Assembly (NCBI GenBank): GCA_038750655.1
Contig: JBCDGZ010000059.1
Span: forward strand, 1 to 43,038
Source of the DNA: JBCDGZ01 sp038750655
GTDB lineage: Bacteria > Bacteroidota > Bacteroidia > Chitinophagales > Saprospiraceae
Length of the DNA: 43,038 nucleotides
Direction: 5' to 3'
Below are positions 22,932-29,555 of the stretch, one piece after another (within the stretch, counting starts at the first letter, position 1; the number at the start of each line of letters is the position of its first letter). The notes under the pieces are model-generated. The model was not told the DNA's origin. It worked only from the letters and a program-made list of their open reading frames with translations, and did no database searches. Position numbers and translations under genes: made by a program.

Positions 22932-24330
22932 GGGCGAGTTGATCCAACAGCCAATCGCGCTCGGCCAGGGCCTGGGTCTGCTGCACTTCGACCTTTAGCT
23001 GCTCGCGAAAGGCAGGCTGCCGTAGGTTCCCTCGCAGCATCCGGCGTACAAATCGGATTAGATTGAGGTAGTTCTCCTTGTGATAACCAATACCCTTGAG
23101 GCGAGAAATATAGGTTTTAAAACTGTCCAGTAGCGATTCTAAAGCGTTGTATTCCCCCAGCTCAAAGTAGATGCGCAGCAGCATACGTCGGGCATCGAGG
23201 TTATTGAACACATCGCGGAATTCGACCTCCTGCAACAGCTGCATAGTTTGCTCGTACTCTCGCTTTTGGAAGTGGTAATAGGCCATATTGTAGCGATAGG
23301 TATTCTCGCGCTCTGCCTTCGGCAGCAGTGGCTTGTAGCGTTCCAGAAACTGCTCGGCCCATTCGTACTCCTTCAGGGCGATGCCCAGCCGGAGAATATT
23401 TTTGTAGTTCAGGCCCGCCAGCAGGCCATCCTCTAACAAGACCTTTTTCTCTAGCCCCGAGCGGTACAGCTCGAAGGCCTCCCGGATGAATTGCTGTTCA
23501 CCGCGATTGAGCTGGCGGATGCAATAATTGATGGCCAGCTGGTAAATATCGCGGGTTTCACCCGGCGGGAATTGCTGCCAATGCTCGGTAATGAGGATTT
23601 TTAATTGCTCGAAATGATGAACAGTATCCAGGTCGCTCAGCGCGCGGTAGCTGTGGTAGTAGATGGCCACGGAGGGAGAGTCGAGGTAGTAGCCCTGGTC
23701 GACTTTTTGGAGGACAGCCTCCAGCAGTTGGATGTCGTAGTCTTTTTTCCAGACGGTCTTATGGGTGAGAATAGAGCAGCTTTGGTGCAGGATGTCGGCG
23801 ACGTAGAAGGTACTCAGCTCGTCGGTCAGCTGTTGGAGTGGAATGTCGCGACTGCGGCTACTGCGAAAGGTATATTCGTAGTTTTCTTTGTGGAGCAGGT
23901 AGTTGCGAAAGTGGTATTGGGTGTTGCGCAGTTGCTGTCGCTCTTGGAGTTGTTGGAGTTTGCTGAACTCTTGCTGGTAGAGCTTGTTGAGCTTGCGTTT
24001 GCGCAGGGCTCGTACGAGGGAGAGCTGCCAGTCGACCTGTTCAGAGCGAGCCTCTTCGATGGCGAAGTAGCTTTTGATGGCGTTGAGGAGGTAGGTCATC
24101 AGGTGCCGTAGGCGGGGGAGGTGGAAGGTCTCTTGGGGATAGGCGATCTCGAAGAGTTGTTGGGGGGAATGGTACTCAGGAGGTGCAGCCTTGGTGTCAA
24201 CGAGGTAGTTGAACAGGGGCAGCAAGTCAGTACGCTGGTTGAAATAGGGCGATTGAATGAGTTTACGGATTTCGCGGACATCGCGCTTAGACAGCTGCTG
24301 GATGACTTTTATCAGGAGGCTATCTTGCAT
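22924..24330 (-). CDS. Conserved helical protein of unknown function
   Basis: A 468-aa protein I do not recognise. It has no signal peptide or membrane segment. It is almost entirely predicted helix, rich in Leu, Gln, Arg and Tyr, with TPR-like stretches in the C-terminal half (NTYRYNMAYYHFQKREYEQ, then YFELGEYNALESLLDSF). It begins immediately after the stop codon of the Fur-family gene (TAAATG, no gap), so its translation is probably coupled to the regulator. A scaffold or TPR role in the cytoplasm is only a guess. Confidence 0.8.
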   Translation of the reverse strand: MQDSLLIKVIQQLSKRDVREIRKLIQSPYFNQRTDLLPLFNYLVDTKAAPPEYHSPQQLFEIAYPQETFHLPRLRHLMTYLLNAIKSYFAIEEARSEQVDWQLSLVRALRKRKLNKLYQQEFSKLQQLQERQQLRNTQYHFRNYLLHKENYEYTFRSSRSRDIPLQQLTDELSTFYVADILHQSCSILTHKTVWKKDYDIQLLEAVLQKVDQGYYLDSPSVAIYYHSYRALSDLDTVHHFEQLKILITEHWQQFPPGETRDIYQLAINYCIRQLNRGEQQFIREAFELYRSGLEKKVLLEDGLLAGLNYKNILRLGIALKEYEWAEQFLERYKPLLPKAERENTYRYNMAYYHFQKREYEQTMQLLQEVEFRDVFNNLDARRMLLRIYFELGEYNALESLLDSFKTYISRLKGIGYHKENYLNLIRFVRRMLRGNLRQPAFREQLKVEVQQTQALAERDWLLDQLALT

Positions 24331-24714
24331 TTAACTAGTACACTCCTCACACCGGCCGATTAAAAACATTTCAGCGGATTCGATTCTGCGGGCCTCCACA
24401 TGAGGGATGTCTATTTTTATAGATAAACACTCGACTTTACCGCATTGCTGACATTGGAAATGTGGATGAATATCTCGATGATGATTGGTAGAGCAATCCG
24501 TAGAGCACTTGGCGTACCAGGTCAGCCCATTTTGTCCTCGAAAAGAATGGACCAGCCCTTCATCTTGCAATCTGTCCAGGATGCGGTAAACGGTTGATTT
24601 GTTTGCCTTTCCTTTAAAATGTTCCACCAAATTGACCACAGATAAGGCATTGGTATGCTGTTCGAAATGTTGTAGTAAGGCCTCTACTAACTTTGTTTTT
24701 CTTATGATACCCAT
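24331..24714 (-). CDS. Fur/Zur-family metal-dependent repressor
   Basis: A 127-aa DNA-binding repressor. The winged helix lies at about 25-60 (NKSTVYRILDRLQDEGLV). The dimerisation domain has the structural zinc CxxC pairs Cys88/Cys91 and Cys122/Cys125 and the metal-site block HPHFQC. Two more Cys (70, 74) and a His-rich segment (HHRDIHPH) suggest a zinc-type sensor. Zur is favoured because the divergent operon encodes a COG0523 metallochaperone, a class often under Zur control. The start at 24714 lies 5 bp from a -7 box, so the mRNA is probably leaderless. It is likely autoregulated, since TTGCAA dyads overlap its promoter. Confidence 0.88.
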   Translation of the reverse strand: MGIIRKTKLVEALLQHFEQHTNALSVVNLVEHFKGKANKSTVYRILDRLQDEGLVHSFRGQNGLTWYAKCSTDCSTNHHRDIHPHFQCQQCGKVECLSIKIDIPHVEARRIESAEMFLIGRCEECTS

Positions 24715-24719
24715 GTTTG

Positions 24720-24780
24720 CAAAATTAAGTTAACTTGGTTGCAATTGCAATTTTTTTCGTATTTTTGCAACCGGGTTGCA
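24720..24780. promoter_or_regulatory. Divergent promoters with TTGCAA dyads (Zur-box candidates)
   Basis: Minus strand: TAATTTTG (24727-24720) with TTG 20 bp upstream (24750-24748) drives the repressor gene. Plus strand: TATTTTTG (24760-24767) with TTG at 24739-24741 drives the DUF5916 operon. Two dyads fit repressor sites: TTGCAATTGCAA (24739-24750), a perfect palindrome covering both -33 regions, and TGCAAC-CGG-GTTGCA (24766-24780), covering the plus-strand start site. A third palindrome, AAGTTAACTT, is at 24727-24736. Confidence 0.7.
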
Positions 24781-24796
24781 TTAATAAAATTGCCAG

Positions 24797-27019
24797 ATGG
24801 CTTGCAAAGTTTACCATTTCACCCTAAGTCTAATCCTTATGGCAAATATCGCCTCTGCACAAACTGATGAGCTTGGTGACCTCGACTTCCCACCGGCGGA
24901 AACCCCGGCGATCATCAAAGTGGAGCGCGTCACCGATGGTGTTACCGTCGACGGTAGCCTTGAGGAGGCCGACTGGCAGCAGGCCGCTCCGATAGCCGAT
25001 TTTTTCAGACAGGAGCCCCGGCAAGGAGGCGCAATTCGCTATCCTACAGAAGTAAAATTCCTCTATGACGATAAATACCTTTACATAGGGGCTTTTTGCA
25101 AAGATTCCGTTGGCTTGAAGGGCATCCGAGTACAAGACTTGCGCAGGGATTTCAGTTGGGGAGAAAATGATCTCTTTGGTGTGGCGCTCGATCCCCAAAA
25201 CCTGAAGCAATACGCTCAAGCCTTCCAAACCACGCCCTACGGCAATCAGCGAGATTTCCAAAATTTCAATGGCAATAATTTTGATACGGGTTGGAACACC
25301 TTGTGGGTGGTCAGAACGCAGCGTAAGGCCGATGGCTATTCGGTAGAATTTGCTATTCCTTTCAAAACCTTACGCTATGATGCGCCCAGTGAGGGAGAAC
25401 CGGTAGAATGGGGCGTCACCTTGGTGAGGTATGCGCGCCGCGAGGTAGAGGTCTCTACCTTTCCGGCCATCCCGCAGTCCTTCACTCCTTACCGAATGAC
25501 CTATGCGGCCAAACTGGTGGGCATCGAAGTACCGCCGCCGTCGGCCAATGTGCGTATTGAACCCTACAGCCTCTATCAGTATGACCAGGTGAAGGAAGGA
25601 GCGGCGCCGTCGGAAGAGGGGGAATTTAAATTTGGAGGGGATATAAAATGGGCCATCAGCCCGCGGGCGGTGCTGGACTTTACGTTCAACACCGACTTTG
25701 CTCAGGCGGATGTCGACCGAGCCGTCAATAACCTGGAACGATTCAACATCTTTTTCCCGGAACAACGACAATTTTTTCTCGAAAACTCCGGCATCTGGGC
25801 TGGCAGCTCCCAGACGGCAATCCGACCGTTTTTCAGCCGAAGAATCGGCCTGCAAGGCAGTTTCAATGCCGAGACGGCTCCGATTCAGGCGGGAGCCAGA
25901 TTTACCCAACGTACAGAAAAGCAGGCCATCGCTGGCTTGTTGGTCAGACAAGGCGAAACGGACAACTCCCCCACCGCCAACTTCGGCGTAGCCCGCTACC
26001 TCCGCAACTTCGGTAGAGAAAATAACATCGGCCTCATGGTTACCCATCGAATGGATGAGGAGTTGGAGGAACTAGGCCAGGATGCTAACAACAATACGAC
26101 CATTACCCTTGATGGCCAAATCAGACCTACAAGCCAATGGGACATCCAGTACCTCGTAACGACGTCGATCGATGAAGGAACGAGCGAAACTGGCTTTGCT
26201 GGGCAAATATTTGTCGGCAATACCAGCAACAAGTTCTATTATGGCTGGGTAACAGAGTATACGGATGAACAGTATAATCCAGCGATGGGCTTTGTTCGGC
26301 AAAATAATGTCGTCCGGCATAATCCGGGAGGCTACTATATCTTGCGCCCTAAGAAGCTCAATTGGATCAGGCGCTGGGACCCCGGGGTATTTGTTAATTT
26401 CAACCACGATGCCACCGACCCTTCGAGTTTCCAACAGTCGAGTATCTACATTTTCCCCCTCTTTATGTGGTTTAAGGACAACAGCTTTTTTCAGTTTGCT
26501 GTTACCCCGACCTGGCAAAACATCAATTTTGCCTTTGCTCCGCTGGGGCTGGAAATTGATCGCGACAATTATTTCTATACGCGCTATACCATCGAATACA
26601 ATACGGATCGTTCAAAAAAATGGTCCTTGGGGTTTGCCTATGACTTTGGACGTTTTTACAACGGCACCCGCAATACCCTTCAATTTTCGGGTAGGCTGGC
26701 CCCCTTTCCCCACGCTGCACTCACGGTAGATTACGAGTACAACGATTTAGATGGTGTAGGATTGGATCAAGCCGATTTATCGACTCACCTTATTACAGTA
26801 GGGTCGAGATTTGCCCTGAATCCAAGGCTACAATTATCCGCTTTTTACCAATATAACAGCTTTGATGAACAAGGCCGATGGAATGTTCGGGCCAGCTGGG
26901 AATACCTCCCGTTGTCCTTCGTTTACATCGTTTTTAATGATACCCAGATTGATAACGTATTGGAACCGACGCACCGGCAACAGTTGGTTTCTAAAGTTAC
27001 CTTAACTAAACAGTTTTAA
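24797..27019 (+). CDS. DUF5916 outer-membrane barrel with CBM9-like N-terminal domain
   Basis: A 740-aa protein with a signal peptide (residues 1-21, ending ASAQ). Residues about 40-220 form a family 9 carbohydrate-binding-like domain (VTVDGSLEEADWQQA, then YLYIGAFCKDS). The rest is a DUF5916 region: FNTDFAQADVDRAVNNLERFN, broken here as FNTDFAQADVD, then FFPEQRQFFLENSG, and many amphipathic strands ending KVTLTKQF, which suggests an outer-membrane barrel. The function of DUF5916 is unknown. As first gene after the Zur-like site, and 12 bp before the metallochaperone gene, it may serve metal or metallophore import. That is inference. Confidence 0.85.
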   Translation: MACKVYHFTLSLILMANIASAQTDELGDLDFPPAETPAIIKVERVTDGVTVDGSLEEADWQQAAPIADFFRQEPRQGGAIRYPTEVKFLYDDKYLYIGAFCKDSVGLKGIRVQDLRRDFSWGENDLFGVALDPQNLKQYAQAFQTTPYGNQRDFQNFNGNNFDTGWNTLWVVRTQRKADGYSVEFAIPFKTLRYDAPSEGEPVEWGVTLVRYARREVEVSTFPAIPQSFTPYRMTYAAKLVGIEVPPPSANVRIEPYSLYQYDQVKEGAAPSEEGEFKFGGDIKWAISPRAVLDFTFNTDFAQADVDRAVNNLERFNIFFPEQRQFFLENSGIWAGSSQTAIRPFFSRRIGLQGSFNAETAPIQAGARFTQRTEKQAIAGLLVRQGETDNSPTANFGVARYLRNFGRENNIGLMVTHRMDEELEELGQDANNNTTITLDGQIRPTSQWDIQYLVTTSIDEGTSETGFAGQIFVGNTSNKFYYGWVTEYTDEQYNPAMGFVRQNNVVRHNPGGYYILRPKKLNWIRRWDPGVFVNFNHDATDPSSFQQSSIYIFPLFMWFKDNSFFQFAVTPTWQNINFAFAPLGLEIDRDNYFYTRYTIEYNTDRSKKWSLGFAYDFGRFYNGTRNTLQFSGRLAPFPHAALTVDYEYNDLDGVGLDQADLSTHLITVGSRFALNPRLQLSAFYQYNSFDEQGRWNVRASWEYLPLSFVYIVFNDTQIDNVLEPTHRQQLVSKVTLTKQF

Positions 27020-27031
27020 ATTAAAAGATAA

Positions 27032-28129
27032 ATGTCAAAGACGAACAGACAGCCGAAACCTACGACCATTCTTACGGGGTTTTTAGGAGCGGGAAAGACG
27101 ACATATCTAAACCATATGCTGGAAAATAACCCAGACGTCAGGTACGCGATCATCGAAAATGAATATGGAGAGCAAAGCATCGACAGCGACCTGATTATTC
27201 GTGCCGAGGACGATATTGTGGAGCTGAATAATGGCTGCCTTTGCTGCACACTCAACGATAATTTATACGATATTCTAAACACCCTCTTCGAAAGGAGGGA
27301 CGAATACGATGAGATTATTATAGAGGCTACCGGTGTGGCGGACCCTACTGGACTAGCCGAGCCCTTCATTGCCCACTCCGCAATCAAAAAGCAATTCCCC
27401 CTCAACAGCATCATTTGCATCGTCGATGCAGAGCTAATCTACGATCATTTGCAGGACACCGTGGAAGCCATCAGCCAAATCACCTTCAGCGATGTCCTAC
27501 TGATCAACAAAACTTCTCTAATCAGTGAGTCCTATTTGAAAAGTCTGGAGGAGGAACTAGGCCGCCTAAACCCACTGGCAAGGATCGTCTTGGAGGAAAA
27601 CGGCAATTTTCCCCAGATCGCCCCAGGAACGCACAATGCGCTCTTTGATGAAATGCATTACAAAAAACAAGCGCATCACCACGATCATGGGCATGGGCAC
27701 CATCATGAGCATAAGCACCATCATGGGCATGATCACAAGCATCACCACCACGATACTAAAGACCACTTTCCGGTCCAAAAGCCCCATCATCATCACCATC
27801 ACGAACATACCGATGTCGTCTCTCACACCTTTATTATCGATGAGCCCCTCAGTCATTCGGCGCTTTACCATCAATTTCTTACCTACCTGATGTTCCAATC
27901 TAAGGGCTTGTACCGCATGAAAGGATTGATCAACATGAATAATTCCGATCAGCAGTTCATTATCCAATCCGTAGGTAAGCGCCTTAATATCAGTGAGAAG
28001 AGGGCCTGGGCAGCTGATGAAAAAAGGCAAAGCACGATTGTTTTCATCGGAAAAAACATCAAAAGAGAGGGCCTGGAAAAACTGCTTTATCGTTGCGTCG
28101 CCAGCCCAACAGCCAGTAGCAAAAAATAA
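27032..28129 (+). CDS. COG0523-family metallochaperone GTPase with His-rich loop
   Basis: A 365-aa cytoplasmic G3E GTPase of the CobW/YjiA/ZigA group, thought to deliver zinc or another metal to client enzymes. The Walker A motif GFLGAGKT is at residues 16-23; the family metal motif CLCC is at 69-72; EATG is at 98-101. The guanine-specificity motif reads NKTS (159-162) where NKxD is usual. A histidine-rich loop fills about 210-260, consistent with metal loading, and a CobW C-terminal domain follows (about 265-350: GLYRMKGLINM). It sits in a probable zinc-starvation operon, which makes zinc the likely metal. Confidence 0.92.
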   Translation: MSKTNRQPKPTTILTGFLGAGKTTYLNHMLENNPDVRYAIIENEYGEQSIDSDLIIRAEDDIVELNNGCLCCTLNDNLYDILNTLFERRDEYDEIIIEATGVADPTGLAEPFIAHSAIKKQFPLNSIICIVDAELIYDHLQDTVEAISQITFSDVLLINKTSLISESYLKSLEEELGRLNPLARIVLEENGNFPQIAPGTHNALFDEMHYKKQAHHHDHGHGHHHEHKHHHGHDHKHHHHDTKDHFPVQKPHHHHHHEHTDVVSHTFIIDEPLSHSALYHQFLTYLMFQSKGLYRMKGLINMNNSDQQFIIQSVGKRLNISEKRAWAADEKRQSTIVFIGKNIKREGLEKLLYRCVASPTASSKK

Positions 28130-28181
28130 TTGAGAACATATTTAAAACTACATTCGTTTAATTTCAATCAAAGAAGAAGCA

Positions 28182-28607
28182 ATGCAAAATTTTCAACTAG
28201 ATGGTCAAAAGGCGCTCAACAGCAACTCAGATATGTTTGGCGCATTTGCCAGCGGCCTATGCTTAATTCATTGCCTGGCAACGCCTTTTCTATTTGTCGT
28301 ACAGGCTTGTTCCACCAGTTGCTGCGCCGCAGGGCCGACCTGGTGGAGCATGATCGATTATCTATTTCTTGGCGTCTCCATTCTGGCGATCTATTATTCT
28401 GCTAAAAGTACCAGCCTCGACTGGATGCCGATGGCCCTTTATGCCAGCTGGGTTTTATTAGCTATATTGGTATTCAATGAAAGCTTACAGCTGCTCCCGT
28501 TGAACCACGCACTAATTTATTTGCCTGCGCTCAGTCTGGTTGGCCTTCATTTGTACAACAGGAGATACTGTCAATGCGAAGCTGATCGTTGTTGTACTAC
28601 CGAATAA
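28182..28607 (+). CDS. MerC-domain membrane protein
   Basis: A 141-aa inner-membrane protein resembling MerC (PF03203). Four hydrophobic segments are visible. The family start, FGAFASGLCLIHCLATPF, has the Cys pair (GLCLIHC) that in MerC faces the metal. Further Cys lie at CSTSCC and in the C-terminal tail CQCEADRCC. In this operon it more likely moves zinc or a related ion than mercury: no merA or merR is nearby. Confidence 0.85.
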   Translation: MQNFQLDGQKALNSNSDMFGAFASGLCLIHCLATPFLFVVQACSTSCCAAGPTWWSMIDYLFLGVSILAIYYSAKSTSLDWMPMALYASWVLLAILVFNESLQLLPLNHALIYLPALSLVGLHLYNRRYCQCEADRCCTTE

Positions 28608-28642
28608 TTACGAGAGATCGTTTTCAGACAATTAATCACCAT

Positions 28643-29173
28643 ATGAATATCACGATAAAGATGCTGGCCCTGACAATGCTGACCTTAACGGCACTGGTCT
28701 CCACGCCTGTCTACCAAGACCTGGGCTTTGGACCATTCCCCCTTCAGCAAAATACAGCCAGTAAAGTCGTCAATGCAATCCCAACCTCACAGCACGTCTC
28801 AGAACCCCAAGTGGTCGACTGGAGCGTATTAATCAACATCGATTATGAGCTGAAGTACTATAAAGAGGTGGAGATGGAGCTGTATGCGCCCGTTTTCACT
28901 GAGGCCGTCAAAGCCTTAGATGGCAAGGAAGTTCGCATCAAAGGCTACATCATCCCAATTGATGATAAGGGAGAACTGCTGGCCTTGTCGGCCAACCCCT
29001 ACGCCTCTTGCTTTTTTTGTGGCCAGGCCAGTCCAGCATCGGTCATTAGTGTGTATTTGAAGAACAAAGGAGAACGCTACAAACTGGATGAACTCAAAGA
29101 GTTTCGAGGCGTCCTAAACTTGAACTACGACGATCCTGATCAATTTTACTACGTCCTCAAAGACGCCTATTAA
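28643..29173 (+). CDS. DUF3299-like secreted protein
   Basis: The start at 28643 (MNITIKMLALTMLTL) is preferred because it gives a signal peptide and does not overlap the MerC gene; an upstream ATG at 28589 adds 18 residues without signal character. The protein is 176 aa. Residues about 75-170 resemble DUF3299: EVRIKGYIIPIDDKGELLAL and a Cys pair in SCFFCGQASP, where related proteins also carry Cys. The family is extracytoplasmic, possibly metal-binding; its function is unknown. It is the last gene of the putative Zur operon. Confidence 0.75.
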   Translation: MNITIKMLALTMLTLTALVSTPVYQDLGFGPFPLQQNTASKVVNAIPTSQHVSEPQVVDWSVLINIDYELKYYKEVEMELYAPVFTEAVKALDGKEVRIKGYIIPIDDKGELLALSANPYASCFFCGQASPASVISVYLKNKGERYKLDELKEFRGVLNLNYDDPDQFYYVLKDAY

Positions 29174-29555
29174 AGACATCACCACCCGCTGAAGTCGGTT
29201 TGAAAGCGAGGTTCAGCGCGTCATAAAAGCTAACTAATTTGATTTGAACGCAATTTGGGGCTCGGAAGATTTAGCAATAGATTTTTCGAGTCCTTTTTTA
29301 ATGTTCGCTACAGCTTCCCTTCTCTCCACAGGTTACTCCTGCCTTAGAAAGTTGTAAAAATACCCCTTATTAAAGGATGTCACCAGGCACAAGCCTTTAA
29401 TTATTGTTCGATGAATCATTTTATTTACAACTGATTTACAGTACTTTATAGTAAAATTTTCTAAAAAATCAATCGATAAAACTCGATTATTGTAATTGGT
29501 TTTACTGTATATAATATGGACATTGAGTTCATATTTAAAATAGAAAACCAAGATT
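29174..29555. other. Intergenic region before the 970-aa T9SS gene
   Basis: No gene was seen. It becomes very A+T-rich after about 29400. A weak inverted repeat, CGCTGAA/TTCAGCG (29187-29218), could end the metal operon but has no T-run. AATCGA-N6-TCGATT (29471-29488) is a perfect dyad about 70 bp before the next start codon and may be an operator. No TAnnTTTG box was found. Confidence 0.4.

Noticed and set aside
28182..28607. Mercury resistance operon
   Set aside because: Only a MerC-like gene is present. There is no merA, merR, merT or merP, and the neighbours point to zinc homeostasis.
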